From: CAZOHG01 sp964579725
Lineage (GTDB): Bacteria; Zhuqueibacterota; JdFR-76; BMS3Abin05
Assembly (NCBI GenBank): GCA_964579725.1
Contig: CAZOHG010000038.1
Location: 1-34,899 of the forward strand
Length of the DNA stretch: 34,899 nt
Direction: 5' to 3'
The notes beneath the pieces were generated by a model that was given only the letters and a program-made list of their open reading frames with translations, made no database searches and had not been told where the DNA came from. Shown here piece by piece: positions 8,512 to 17,535 of the stretch. Numbering within the stretch: the stretch's first letter is position 1; each line of letters begins with the position of its first letter. Position numbers and translations under genes: made by a program.

Positions 8512-9308
8512 TGGTTATTCTCCATCCACAATTCCGCCGAATAAAGCCATTGCACCGCCCCACTCAAATAAATGGTTTTCAAATCAGCGGTAAAGTCAAT
8601 TTGAAGGGTGCCCCCGGGCATTTGGACGCTGACCGGAGGGGTTACTTTCTTTGCCTGGTAGCTGAGAAGGGCGGCCGCCGTTGCTCCCGTTCCGCAGGCC
8701 AGCGTTTCATTTTCCACACCTCTTTCGTAGGTACGCATTTCGATTTGGCGATCGGATTGAACAGTAATAAAATCGATATTGGCACCTCTTGGAAAGATTG
8801 AGGAATGGCGCAGTTCTTTTCCAACTTTCAAAACGGGGACAGAATCGACATCATTCACTTCCACAATAAAATGAGGGACACCGATTTCCACGTAACCCAA
8901 ACTCGTGTATCCCCATTTTTCTGCCTCGTAGAGGTCCAATCGTGCATTTTGCGGGTGCGGCATTTGAACCCGAACCGCCTCATTTTCAACCCTTGCTTTG
9001 TGAAGTCCGCTCTTCGACTCAAAAAGCATTTCCTTTGGAGCAGCGCCGCTTAAATAGGCAAAAAAAGCCACGGCCCGCGCCCCGTTGCCGCAAAGTTCCC
9101 CTTCCGAGCCGTCGGAGTTAAAATACCGCATGGCAAAATCAGACGAGGTGGAGGAATCTAAAAGCAGCAAACCGTCGGCACCCACCCCAATCCGTCGGGC
9201 ACAAACCTTCCGAATCCATTCCGGTTTTGGCTGAAAAAGACCCTGCCGGTTGTCAATGACAACAAAATCGTTTCCTGTAGCCGCAATTTTGGCAAATTTT
9301 ACACGCAT
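8460..9308 (-). CDS. dapF: diaminopimelate epimerase
   Basis: A 282-residue cofactor-independent racemase that converts LL- to meso-diaminopimelate for lysine and peptidoglycan synthesis. Both halves of the two-base active site are present: ELCGNGAR with Cys73 and ETLACGTGAT with Cys205. The N-terminal TGNDFVVIDN (11-20) and GVGADGLLLL (41-50) are also typical. The length is normal for the family. The ATG at 9308 has AAGGA a few bases upstream. Its 3' end overlaps the class V aminotransferase start by 52 bases. No other lysine-pathway gene is nearby, so its placement among these genes is not explained by pathway. Confidence 0.95.
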   Translation of the reverse strand: MRVKFAKIAATGNDFVVIDNRQGLFQPKPEWIRKVCARRIGVGADGLLLLDSSTSSDFAMRYFNSDGSEGELCGNGARAVAFFAYLSGAAPKEMLFESKSGLHKARVENEAVRVQMPHPQNARLDLYEAEKWGYTSLGYVEIGVPHFIVEVNDVDSVPVLKVGKELRHSSIFPRGANIDFITVQSDRQIEMRTYERGVENETLACGTGATAAALLSYQAKKVTPPVSVQMPGGTLQIDFTADLKTIYLSGAVQWLYSAELWMENNQWMSLKQLETIFRTRKE

Positions 9309-9314
9309 TTTTCC

Positions 9315-9473
9315 TTAAATCCGGGAGTTTTTCGCTCTCAAAATAGACATTTGCAGATCGAAAATCAAGAGAAAAGTCATCCTAAAAGGAAGCTCGTACC
9401 GGCTCCAACCAGAGCACATTTCACGAATCGAAAGAGCCGTTCCCCAAAAATCGTCCATGTGAACGTCAGACAT
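9315..9473 (-). CDS. possible small ORF of 52 codons upstream of dapF
   Basis: Between the DegT-type gene and dapF is a 185-base gap that is open from an ATG at 9473 to a TAA at 9317-9315. The predicted 52-residue peptide begins MSDVHMDDFWGT and has a hydrophobic stretch (FRMTFLLIFDLQ) near residues 31-42. The stop codon runs into the AAGGA that serves dapF, which would fit coupled translation. Against it, I see no Shine-Dalgarno site before its ATG, and I do not recognise the peptide. It may simply be untranslated spacer. Confidence 0.22.
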   Translation of the reverse strand: MSDVHMDDFWGTALSIREMCSGWSRYELPFRMTFLLIFDLQMSILRAKNSRI

Positions 9474-9493
9474 TTGGATTTTTTCTCGGAAAA

Positions 9494-10732
9494 TTAGTGA
9501 CTCTTTTTGAAAAAGTAGGTCGCTACCTTTCGGATGGCTCGAATGGTGTCTTCCTGGTCCTGTTGGGTAAAAAACTCATTCACGCGCAACACGACGGCCG
9601 TGCGCAATATTTCTTCCGCATTGGGACACAAACCGGCGGGATATTTCACGTCTTTGGCATACTGAGGGAAATCCTCAGGCCACCGAAAATGCGGGTAAAC
9701 CGTCTTCTTCTGAAAAATTTTCGTCAAATAAACGGGCTTGGGTATGTACCCCTTTGTGCAGGGAATCCCTTCGGCTGCAAGGGCTTCGGCAAATTGGTCG
9801 CGGGAAATGCCGAGGGTTTCTTCCTCCACGCGAAGCATGTAAAACCAATAGGAACTTTTGCCTCCGGGAGTAATTTTCGGAGGAATAACGCCCGGGACTT
9901 CCGAAATCCCCTCTGTTACTCCCTCGCCAAATTGGCGCCTTTTGTAAACGATGTCTTCCAATTTTTCCAATTGCGCAATGCCCACCGCTGCCTCTAACTC
10001 ATTCATTCGGTAATTTGCTGCCAGAAAAGGCGAATCGTGTTCTGCTTGTGTGCGATCGTACCCTTTGTCCGTAAACAAAAGGGCTTTTTTCGCCAATTGT
10101 TCGTCATCGGTGAGTACCATACCGGCATCGCCCGCCGAGATGTGTTTAAAATCGTTTAAGCTAAAACACCCCAATTCCCCGAACGTCCCGGCCAATTGGT
10201 CTTTGTAAATACTGAGGTAACTCTGGGCACAATCCTCGATTACGGGAATCCCGTGCTTTTTGGTCAAATACAAAATGGGTTCCATGTCCGCCGGATTCCC
10301 CGCCAAATGCACCACCTCAATGGCTTTGGTTTTTGGGGTTACACATTTTTCAATGCCCTCGGCTGTCATATTGTAGGTAAAAGGGTCTACATCCGCAAAA
10401 ACGGGGACGGCGTTTTGAAATAAAATCCCAATTACCGAGCCCATGTCGGTAATGGGGGACGTAATGACTTCGTCGCCCGGTCCCACATCCAATGCAGCCA
10501 GAGCCGTGTGAATGGAAGCCGTTCCGGAAGAAGTAGCTATGGCAAAACGGGACCCGTAGAGCCTCTTAAATCGATTGAGAAATTCTTCCGTTTTCTTTCC
10601 GTGAGCGTAAAATAGGGTGTTCTGCTCAAGGGCTTCCTGAAGTTGCGCGAGTTCCGATTCGCCAAAGCGTTTTCCTGTACCAAAGGGGGTGGTTTTAACC
10701 TTCGGTCCACCGAAAATAGCCAATTTCTCCAC
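9494..10732 (-). CDS. DegT/DnrJ/EryC1/StrS-family aminotransferase
   Basis: A fold-type I PLP enzyme of about 412 residues from the class that aminates nucleotide-linked or free keto-sugars and related polyols. It shows ATSSGTASIHTAL for cofactor phosphate binding, VIEDCAQS with the pyridine-binding Asp, and FSLNDFKHISAGDAG, whose Lys (196 from this start) forms the Schiff base. The FGGPKV near the N-terminus is typical. The open frame could begin at a TTG at 10750, but GTG at 10732 has AAAGGAG seven bases upstream, so I use that start. Its substrate cannot be fixed; a role in handling a keto-sugar from the degraded glycan, or in making a surface amino sugar, is possible. It follows the hydrolase by 45 bases. 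Confidence 0.9.
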   Translation of the reverse strand: MEKLAIFGGPKVKTTPFGTGKRFGESELAQLQEALEQNTLFYAHGKKTEEFLNRFKRLYGSRFAIATSSGTASIHTALAALDVGPGDEVITSPITDMGSVIGILFQNAVPVFADVDPFTYNMTAEGIEKCVTPKTKAIEVVHLAGNPADMEPILYLTKKHGIPVIEDCAQSYLSIYKDQLAGTFGELGCFSLNDFKHISAGDAGMVLTDDEQLAKKALLFTDKGYDRTQAEHDSPFLAANYRMNELEAAVGIAQLEKLEDIVYKRRQFGEGVTEGISEVPGVIPPKITPGGKSSYWFYMLRVEEETLGISRDQFAEALAAEGIPCTKGYIPKPVYLTKIFQKKTVYPHFRWPEDFPQYAKDVKYPAGLCPNAEEILRTAVVLRVNEFFTQQDQEDTIRAIRKVATYFFKKSH

Positions 10733-10777
10733 GGAAAAACTCCTTTCCAAAAAACCGGGCTTTTTTGCAGGTCAAAA

Positions 10778-11545
10778 TTAAAAAACGGCATTCCCTTTTA
10801 AATGAGCTTCAAACCATTTGAGAAGGGAATCGCCCAATTCCTTTCCTTCCATTGACCAAAACATGTGCAGCCCGTGACCAGCGTTCAAAAACAACTTGAC
10901 TTGATTTTTGGATCCATCGGGCAATTGCTGCCGAATTTTGACCGCATTTTTAATGGCAATCTTGTCGTCGTAGCTGGCCACAATAAGAGACGGGGGAAAA
11001 TCAGGCGACGTCAACAGAGCCGTTGCCGTAGAATCGTATTGACCCGAAAGCAGAACAACGGCCTTTATGTTGTTTCTGTGGTCAATTGTGTGAACGGCGG
11101 CATTGCAAATGGTTGAAGCAGCTAAAATTCCCAGGTGCCCCCCGTTCACTCCTTTTTGTGCAGCCAAAAAATCCAGCCCCACCGCAATGTCGTCTTCAAT
11201 TCCTTTCAGATTCGGTATCTCGCTGCCTCCCTTTTGTTTGCTTTCCCCCATTCCTCGCAAATCAAGGGTAAGCACGGCGTACCCCATTTTTTGAAAAAAC
11301 GGTGCCGTTTTGGCGTAAGCGGAGCGGTCTCCGTTAAATGTAGGTAAAAGCAAGATTCCCGGTTCCTTTTCCTTTTTTTTCAAGGGCTTGTAGAAATCGC
11401 CCTTTAATTCCCACCGGTTTGAAGATTGAAGCGTTACCGTTGTAAAATTTTTCTTCTTCTGCTGCACCCAATTTCGGGAATAAAAAAAGGCCCACACCAA
11501 AAAAGCAAACAGCAAAACACCTAAAATGGTACGATAAAGACGCAT
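10778..11545 (-). CDS. membrane-anchored or exported alpha/beta hydrolase with altered nucleophile elbow
   Basis: A 255-residue alpha/beta hydrolase with one N-terminal hydrophobic segment (about 5-22), either an uncleaved anchor or a signal peptide. LDLRGMGES near 94-102 is the familiar oxyanion-side stretch. The likely triad is Ser144, Asp193 or Asp194 (ASYDDK) and His224 (NAGHGLHM). The elbow around Ser144 reads LAASTICN rather than the usual GxSxG, so both flanking glycines are replaced. Relatives include dienelactone-hydrolase-like and acetyl-esterase-like enzymes. With its export signal it could remove ester groups from substrate outside the cytoplasm. The ATG at 11545 has GGGAG a little far upstream. 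It lies 24 bases after a UroD-fold gene, so co-transcription is likely. Confidence 0.82.
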   Translation of the reverse strand: MRLYRTILGVLLFAFLVWAFFYSRNWVQQKKKNFTTVTLQSSNRWELKGDFYKPLKKKEKEPGILLLPTFNGDRSAYAKTAPFFQKMGYAVLTLDLRGMGESKQKGGSEIPNLKGIEDDIAVGLDFLAAQKGVNGGHLGILAASTICNAAVHTIDHRNNIKAVVLLSGQYDSTATALLTSPDFPPSLIVASYDDKIAIKNAVKIRQQLPDGSKNQVKLFLNAGHGLHMFWSMEGKELGDSLLKWFEAHLKGNAVF

Positions 11546-11569
11546 TGATTTTCTGACTCCCTTTTTCTT

Positions 11570-12562
11570 TTACGCGTAAAATCCGATTTCGTAGGCTTTC
11601 TTGTAAGCCGCCTCTACAACGGAGAGCGGCGTGTCGTCTTGAATCATGTGAGAACCGGAAAAAATATACCCGCCTCCCGGCTTTAAGATTGAAAAAACCC
11701 GTTCGACTTCCTGCTGAATTTCCTCCTCGTTTTTAAACGGAAGGGCCATTGCCGTGTCCAGGCCGCCCATAATCGAAAGCTTGTTCCTGTACTCTTCTTT
11801 CAACTTGTGCAAATCCATTCCAGCCGACTCCTGTACCGGGTGAAGAGCATCCACTCCCATTTGGACCACACCGTCCAGCACCTGCGTAATGTCTCCGTCG
11901 CTGTGGAGCAGAATCGGGATTCCTTTCTTTTTAACGGTTTCGACAATTATTTTTTCTGCCGGGTAAATCATCTTCCACCAATCTTTGGGATTAAACAGCA
12001 ACACATTATTTTGACCCCAATCGTCAGAAAGCTCAATGACGTCGGCACCGGCTTCAATGGCTTTTTCCGCCGTTTGGGTCGACCATTTCGCCAGACGCAA
12101 AAAGAGCTGACTCATTTTTTCCTTTTCCAGAGCCAAATTGACCAGTACTTCCTCCATTCCCATGTGAAATTGAACCAGTTCAAAAACACCCCACACGTGC
12201 GCAAAAACGGCTTTTTTCCCTTTAAAGCGCGCTACTGCTTCCTGTACGGTTAAAAATAACTCCGGGTCCGCCGACGTTTCCACAATTTCGTCTCCTGTAG
12301 GCTCAATGAGCGGTATTTTCAGCAGCTCGTCAATGGCAATGGTTTCCTTAGCCTCGTTAGTCCACGGAAAATTGGGAACCACACCGGTGTAAATGTCAAT
12401 GTGGAGCATTTCCGAAAAGTTTTCCACCGAACCGTAGGCCGCCGTTACTTTTTCGCGCACTTCCGGGTTCCAGCCGGCAAAAAAATTCAGCGGCACACGA
12501 TCGGGGACGCCGTGTGCCAAAGCCGTCATGACGCGTTCCAAAGCGGTTTGTTTCTCCTTCAT
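11570..12562 (-). CDS. UroD-fold protein, HSDG type
   Basis: About 330 residues, from the uroporphyrinogen decarboxylase-like superfamily that also holds corrinoid methyltransferases such as MtaA and MtbA. The N-terminal PDRVP motif and TIM-barrel segments are clear. HSDG (about 220-223), followed by VDALHPVQ and then IMGGLD, matches the family branch with His-x-Asp-Gly where methyltransferases have His-x-Cys-Gly. The arginine-rich porphyrin site of true heme enzymes (RQAGR) is missing, so heme synthesis is unlikely. I choose ATG at 12562 because GGGAGG lies just upstream; an in-frame GTG two codons earlier is possible. That ATG overlaps the stop of the preceding UroD-fold gene as ATGA, so the pair is translationally coupled and may form a heteromer. 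The substrate is unknown. Confidence 0.85.
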   Translation of the reverse strand: MKEKQTALERVMTALAHGVPDRVPLNFFAGWNPEVREKVTAAYGSVENFSEMLHIDIYTGVVPNFPWTNEAKETIAIDELLKIPLIEPTGDEIVETSADPELFLTVQEAVARFKGKKAVFAHVWGVFELVQFHMGMEEVLVNLALEKEKMSQLFLRLAKWSTQTAEKAIEAGADVIELSDDWGQNNVLLFNPKDWWKMIYPAEKIIVETVKKKGIPILLHSDGDITQVLDGVVQMGVDALHPVQESAGMDLHKLKEEYRNKLSIMGGLDTAMALPFKNEEEIQQEVERVFSILKPGGGYIFSGSHMIQDDTPLSVVEAAYKKAYEIGFYA

Positions 12563-13587
12563 GCCCACCTCCCAAACTCTTCCACAACCCGTTTCACAAG
12601 TTTTACATTTTCCGGGGGCGTGTCGAAGGGAACAATTCCGGTTCCCATCATAAATCGTTTGTAGCGACGCCCCTGCGCCACCTTTTCTTTTGCGATTTGC
12701 TCAATTTCCTCCGGTTTTCCGTACCGAATTTTGTAGGGATCCAGGTTGGTACGCAAAGCGATGTTTTCATCCGGCACCGCGCGAAAGGCTTCATCCAAGT
12801 CAACTTTGAAATCAGCCAACAGAACATTGGCACCCGTTTGAGCTAACAGGGGGTCAATGGGAAGTGTGTCGCCTCCAATAATGAGAGCTCGCACGGTTTG
12901 CCCCTTTTCTTTGAGTTGCTCCATAATTTTTTTATGGTAAGGCAAAACCAAGTGCTGATAAATTTCCGGTGAGATTAACGGCGGCGCCGATCGCGAATCG
13001 AACATCACCACCCCTACATTCCGCTTTAAAAAAGCCTCGGCGTAGGTCCAAATCACGTCCGTAACAAACCCAAGCAATTCCGCCACGGATTCCGGCTCAC
13101 TGAAGGCGGCAATCAGCAAATTTTCCATTCCAAAAAGTTCGGCAGCCAGGGAAAAGGGACCGGAAATTGCGCCTCGCACCACCACTTCGTCGCCGACTTC
13201 TTTCCCGACCTTTTCAGCTACCTCGAGAAACAGCGGCATTCGCCCGCTCTCTTCCGGATTTGGAAACGTGAATCCCGCTACATCCTCTAATTTTTCCAAA
13301 ATGGGGTTTTCAATGGCGGGCACATCATTGCCCTCAAAATAAAGGACCGAACTTCCCAGCGCTTCGGCTTCCACATTGTACACGTCCAGTCCCACCACCA
13401 AAAAATCGGCTCCGTACATCTCGTACTCTTTTAAGAGGGCTTCGTAGAGCCACTTTTCCGATCGAGCCACCTCGGAAGGCGTTTTACCGATTAAAAACGC
13501 TTTGTGTTCGTAAATGGCCGGCTCAAACGGTACCCGGTCAATGGGCTCACCGGCCAGAAGCTTTTCAACACGTTCTTTGGAATTCAT
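12559..13587 (-). CDS. UroD-fold protein lacking both HxCG and HxDG
   Basis: A 342-residue UroD-superfamily protein with the usual opening (RVEKLLAGEPIDRVPFEP), RGAISGPFSLAAELFG in the middle and the terminal segment ending in KRVVEEFGRW. At the place where relatives carry HxCG or HxDG, this one reads IIGGD at about 236-240, so no obvious metal ligand remains. Either it uses another site or it serves as a structural partner. It lies directly before another UroD-fold gene with a four-base ATGA overlap, which favours a two-subunit arrangement. The ATG at 13587 has AGAGGG upstream. It follows the heparinase-like gene by 71 bases. Its function is unknown beyond the fold. Confidence 0.82.
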   Translation of the reverse strand: MNSKERVEKLLAGEPIDRVPFEPAIYEHKAFLIGKTPSEVARSEKWLYEALLKEYEMYGADFLVVGLDVYNVEAEALGSSVLYFEGNDVPAIENPILEKLEDVAGFTFPNPEESGRMPLFLEVAEKVGKEVGDEVVVRGAISGPFSLAAELFGMENLLIAAFSEPESVAELLGFVTDVIWTYAEAFLKRNVGVVMFDSRSAPPLISPEIYQHLVLPYHKKIMEQLKEKGQTVRALIIGGDTLPIDPLLAQTGANVLLADFKVDLDEAFRAVPDENIALRTNLDPYKIRYGKPEEIEQIAKEKVAQGRRYKRFMMGTGIVPFDTPPENVKLVKRVVEEFGRWA

Positions 13588-13658
13588 GTCAATCCCTCTT
13601 TTCTATTTTAAAATGTACGCCATTTTTCCCACAAAGGCAAAATCATTTTACCGGCATT

Positions 13659-15926
13659 TTAACGAAGCGGAACGGTGTCCTCCCAGCTTTCCCATTTTTC
13701 CGCCCCAGAATGAACCAATTCGCCGTCGGACAAATAGCTGTAAAAACTATTTTCAAAGGAAGTAAACAGCTTTTTTTGGTCTAAACGCAATTGGGTGGCT
13801 TCCACAAAAGCGAATTTTGCCGAACTGTTGGAGATCTCCACGTAAGCCCAGCGTGCGTCGGTGTTCATTTGGTGTCTACGGCCGGCGGCATCTTTCCAAA
13901 AGTAACCGATCCGTCCTTTTTCGTAGGTGTAGCGCGGGCAGGTTTTTCGTTTCAAATATTCCATGTTCAAATTTAATCGACTGGTTACAAGAATCGTCTT
14001 TTGGGGCAGCACAATTTTCACCCCGACTCCGTTCGGATAATTGTCGGAATCCAAAAAGGAATACGGTTTTATTTTGGCCTCCGGGTAAGGTCCATGTTTG
14101 AATGGAATGAGCACTGTTGTAAAACAAAGTCGGTCTCCGGTTTTCATGGAATCCGTAATCGAACGGTACATGGCAAAATCCAGATTTTTAACGAAGCTCC
14201 AATTGTACACGAATTCCACGCCCTCCTTTTTCGGGTGAGGATCCGGAAAATACGTGAGAAGCGTCCAGGTGGAAGGATTCGGCCAACGCCCGGGAATGTC
14301 GCCGATGGTTATTTGTCGCGATTCGTACCAATGATCCCCGTAATTCAATATTTTCTGAGTGTGCCACAGATTGGCAAAGGTAAAAAGTCCGCCGTTTGTA
14401 ATTTTGATGCCGTCAAAAACAACAAAGCTATTGAGCTCCTTTAAATAAGTCACCACGCGGTCCCACACATAGCCGTAGTCGGAATCCGTAACGCGCGTAC
14501 GGCTGACATCGGCCCGGTTGAACGTGTAAAAATGGATTTTTTCCGTGGAAACTACCTTGTGCGTTTCGTGGTGTCGGAGAAAGGAAAAAAGCCGGTACGT
14601 TGTGTCGGGCATTTCGCCCTTCCGTGCAACAACACGATTTTGGTAGAAATCGGCGCGTTCAAAATAACTGGGGACATCGAGCAGAACAGTTCCGTGGGTC
14701 ATAAAGGGCCCGATAGTATTTTCATCGGAATGCCCGTGGGTTACTTTTTCGGTTTCAATGGGAATGGTGTTGGCAAGGTAATCCCTTGGCACTTTGCCGA
14801 ATCCTACCTGATCCCGGTAATTAACCAACAAAAAGGTGGCGTTTTTGTCCCAACCCGAGCGAAAAACGATCTTCTTACCAAACGCATCTTCCAGAATTTC
14901 CGTACTCTTGTTTGTGGGTGCAACCGGTTTTACCGAATCGTCGCACCACAGGTAAGCATTAATGTACGCCAGACCGTTTTTCTTATTGTCCGTTTTCGGG
15001 TCGGCCTGAACCGCCCGCCACATTTTGTCGGCGGCCCATTTAAAACGACCGGCTTTGTATTCCCTGGCACCACGCTCGTAAATTGCCAAATAGCGCGAGG
15101 TTTGATCCCAAAATCCGTGGTTGTCCCCGTACTCGGCTTGGTAGCCCAGGGGATTTTGTAGTTGCAGAAAATAATCGAAATAATAGCGCAGCACGGGATT
15201 TTGCCACATGTCCTTTCTTCCGGCAAAATCAATGTACATGATGAGCGCGTCCAGCCAAACCGCATTGTAAATTTGCGCATCCTCGATGGTCCATTTGCCC
15301 AGATTGGAAGCGGCCATTTGTAGGGCCAGGCGTTTCCAAAGCCTGGCACGGGGATTTTCCGGAAGAGCTTTCGCTGCTCCCATGAGGGCGGCAGTCCGAA
15401 TCATGCAGCGATTCATGGGACCCCACTCGTGGTAACGAAAGATGTAGTCCGCCGCTTCGGCCACCGTTTTTTGAATCAGCTGGCGCTGCTCTGAAGTCAA
15501 AACAGGGGACTGTTGAATCCACAAATACGACCGGACGTAGGGAATCAATTGGAAAAAATTCGTCATCGGTGGAAGTCCGTAGCGATATTCTTTCCGCTTT
15601 TTCCAATACACTTTTGGGTAAAATCGGCGCAGGCGACTGAATTCCACCAGTATTTTTGCCGCTTCTCTGGCGTATTTTTCCTGGCCCGTTACTTTGTACA
15701 GAAAGGCATCTCCTTCCGCCAAATTAACCGGAAAGGCTGGTGGATTGTAGCCGGAGAAGGCATCCGGAACGTAATTTTTCTCCCAATCTTTCAGTCGTTG
15801 ATCATAGTTTGCGGCTAAATGATCCCGTGCCAGTTGAATGGCTTTTAGATAATCCGATTTTGTGGCTCCTCGGCCAACCTGCCAACCGAGCCCCAAAAAA
15901 AGACATAAAAAAATGAGCCGCTTCAT
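13659..15926 (-). CDS. secreted heparinase II/III-like protein (paralog 1)
   Basis: A 755-residue exported protein with a signal peptide (about 1-20). The first half is a predicted (alpha/alpha) toroid, with HEWGPMNR at 166-173 and WTIEDAQIYNAVWL at 212-225. These offer Asn and Tyr of the kind used in heparinase II/III, alginate and oligouronide lyases. The second half carries the beta-sandwich signature THGHSDEN at 396-403, where lyase families have HGHxD. It is a clear paralog of the gene at 25828-28167: both share RDYL..TIPIE, LWHT.KIL and a nearly identical C-terminal tail (W-x-D-T-V-x-L). I infer beta-elimination on an acidic polysaccharide in the periplasm or at the surface. The lyase family and substrate cannot be assigned. 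GGAGG lies five bases before the ATG. Confidence 0.85.
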   Translation of the reverse strand: MKRLIFLCLFLGLGWQVGRGATKSDYLKAIQLARDHLAANYDQRLKDWEKNYVPDAFSGYNPPAFPVNLAEGDAFLYKVTGQEKYAREAAKILVEFSRLRRFYPKVYWKKRKEYRYGLPPMTNFFQLIPYVRSYLWIQQSPVLTSEQRQLIQKTVAEAADYIFRYHEWGPMNRCMIRTAALMGAAKALPENPRARLWKRLALQMAASNLGKWTIEDAQIYNAVWLDALIMYIDFAGRKDMWQNPVLRYYFDYFLQLQNPLGYQAEYGDNHGFWDQTSRYLAIYERGAREYKAGRFKWAADKMWRAVQADPKTDNKKNGLAYINAYLWCDDSVKPVAPTNKSTEILEDAFGKKIVFRSGWDKNATFLLVNYRDQVGFGKVPRDYLANTIPIETEKVTHGHSDENTIGPFMTHGTVLLDVPSYFERADFYQNRVVARKGEMPDTTYRLFSFLRHHETHKVVSTEKIHFYTFNRADVSRTRVTDSDYGYVWDRVVTYLKELNSFVVFDGIKITNGGLFTFANLWHTQKILNYGDHWYESRQITIGDIPGRWPNPSTWTLLTYFPDPHPKKEGVEFVYNWSFVKNLDFAMYRSITDSMKTGDRLCFTTVLIPFKHGPYPEAKIKPYSFLDSDNYPNGVGVKIVLPQKTILVTSRLNLNMEYLKRKTCPRYTYEKGRIGYFWKDAAGRRHQMNTDARWAYVEISNSSAKFAFVEATQLRLDQKKLFTSFENSFYSYLSDGELVHSGAEKWESWEDTVPLR

Positions 15927-16091
15927 AAGAACCTCCGCCTATTTGAAAAGGTAACTTCTTAACTCCACAACCAAACAATGGGGATTAGAGGTAATTGGCC
16001 CTATTTAAAGTAAAATCTTAAGCAATTTCAGAAACTACCATTAGAACAAGCAAAAAATCGACTCATCTTTAAAATGAAGACCGTTTTCTTT

Positions 16092-17348
16092 TCAATCGAT
16101 ATTTCCAATTTTTCGGGGCAAATCGGGAAGCGCGCCGTTGGGATCGTATCGCCCGTATTTTTTCCCTGCTTCAATCATGGCAAACAAATTTTCATCCGGC
16201 GTATTGCCCCCTACCTGGTCACCCGTGGAGAGAATAAAACCTCCCCCCTCTCCGGCAGCCTGGAGGGTCTCAATCACCTCCATTTCCACATCTCTCGGGG
16301 TACCGTTCACGAGATTTCCCGTTGTCAGAAGATTCCCTTTCAGAGCACACATATTTCCGTATCTCCTTTTGATTTCGGACAAATTGACATTTCCGTTCGG
16401 CGGTTTCTCCAACGGTTCAATGACGTCGAAAAGAGGGGCTTTTTCACAATTCATTTCCACCACTTCCCGCGATTTGCCACAGGTGTGCAAATGACAAATC
16501 ACCCCTTCCTGTCGGCATATTTTGGAGATTTCTCGGTTCACAGGCAAAATGTACTGTCGGTAGAGTGTCGGATTAATCAGGCTCATGGAGCTATTGGAAC
16601 CCTGCATGAGAATTTCATCCACCCCCGCTCGACAAAGTCCCCGCGTTCTACTTTTGGTAAATTCTAAAAAATAGAGCCAGATCTGGTGCATTAAATCCGG
16701 TTGATCGTAAAAGTCAAAAATCATTTGCTCAGAACTTCCGTTTCGGATGCCGTCCCAGAAATCCACAAATGAGTGTACTTGAAGTCCGTAAACAGCCTCG
16801 TCGCGACCGATGAGTTCGTAATCGATTTTTTTGGAATCCCAGTGCCAATCTTCCCCCATTAGCCACCGGATTTTCGGCCAATCCTCGGAAATGTTTTTAA
16901 CAAAATTGGACACATCCCACGGAGGCGCGTTGCGAAAGTAGGCGGTCGATTGTTCAATATCCCCCAGCGGTGTGTGAACAATCCACTGTTCCACCCATTT
17001 TTCTTCGTCTCGGCGGATGATTTTTCGTTCGACCAGCTCCTTCGGTACGGAAATATTGTCGTAAAAAAGAAATTCTACGTCCGATTGTACCAGCGGAAAT
17101 TGTTTGTTCCCTCCCATGACGGCGCCGTACAAAAACCAACCATCCATTCCGAAATAGCGTACGGCACTCATGTAGGCTTCCCCTAAACTGGGATTGTCCA
17201 ATACGTAAATCTCCCAAAAAGGCTTCCCGGTTAATCTCGCCGGAATCATATTCGAAATATCCGGGCTGACGGGAACTCGATCCGGAATGCCATTTCGCAT
17301 GGCCGTTAACATGCGCTGGCGACTGGTCATTTCTTTTGTTTTAGCCAT
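16092..17348 (-). CDS. UroD-fold protein with HTCG zinc-type motif
   Basis: About 418 residues and longer than its three relatives in the window. The N-terminal MTSRQRMLTAMRNGIPDRVPV is classic for this superfamily. The motif ICHLHTCGKS (about 284-293) gives His-x-Cys-Gly, the zinc-binding pattern of corrinoid-dependent methyltransferases such as MtaA and MtbA, in which zinc activates a thiol. Decarboxylase residues are absent. It is therefore the best methyltransferase candidate of the four, but no corrinoid protein is encoded here. Start choice is uncertain: ATG at 17348, an upstream GTG at 17360 and a later ATG at 17330 are all in frame, and none has a Shine-Dalgarno site. It lies between the SDR (188-base gap) and the first heparinase-like gene. 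Confidence 0.83.
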   Translation of the reverse strand: MAKTKEMTSRQRMLTAMRNGIPDRVPVSPDISNMIPARLTGKPFWEIYVLDNPSLGEAYMSAVRYFGMDGWFLYGAVMGGNKQFPLVQSDVEFLFYDNISVPKELVERKIIRRDEEKWVEQWIVHTPLGDIEQSTAYFRNAPPWDVSNFVKNISEDWPKIRWLMGEDWHWDSKKIDYELIGRDEAVYGLQVHSFVDFWDGIRNGSSEQMIFDFYDQPDLMHQIWLYFLEFTKSRTRGLCRAGVDEILMQGSNSSMSLINPTLYRQYILPVNREISKICRQEGVICHLHTCGKSREVVEMNCEKAPLFDVIEPLEKPPNGNVNLSEIKRRYGNMCALKGNLLTTGNLVNGTPRDVEMEVIETLQAAGEGGGFILSTGDQVGGNTPDENLFAMIEAGKKYGRYDPNGALPDLPRKIGNID

Positions 17349-17535
17349 TTTCAGGTACACAATTTTTTTAATAAGTTTATTTACCTAAAAACCGGGATTT
17401 ATTGACTGCCAAATTATTTCTGCCTTTTGGGTCACACGAAACAATTCGACACCATTTGCCCAAAGGTGAATCGCTTTTGGTCAGACAGTTTAAGCCACTC
17501 GTTTTTTTAATTGCAAATCCCGTAACGTTCTCAGG

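Noticed and set aside
16049..16080. Weak hairpin with T-tract after the HTCG UroD-fold gene
   Set aside because: Only five pairs including a G-U pair; too weak to call a terminator, although some read-through attenuation is possible.
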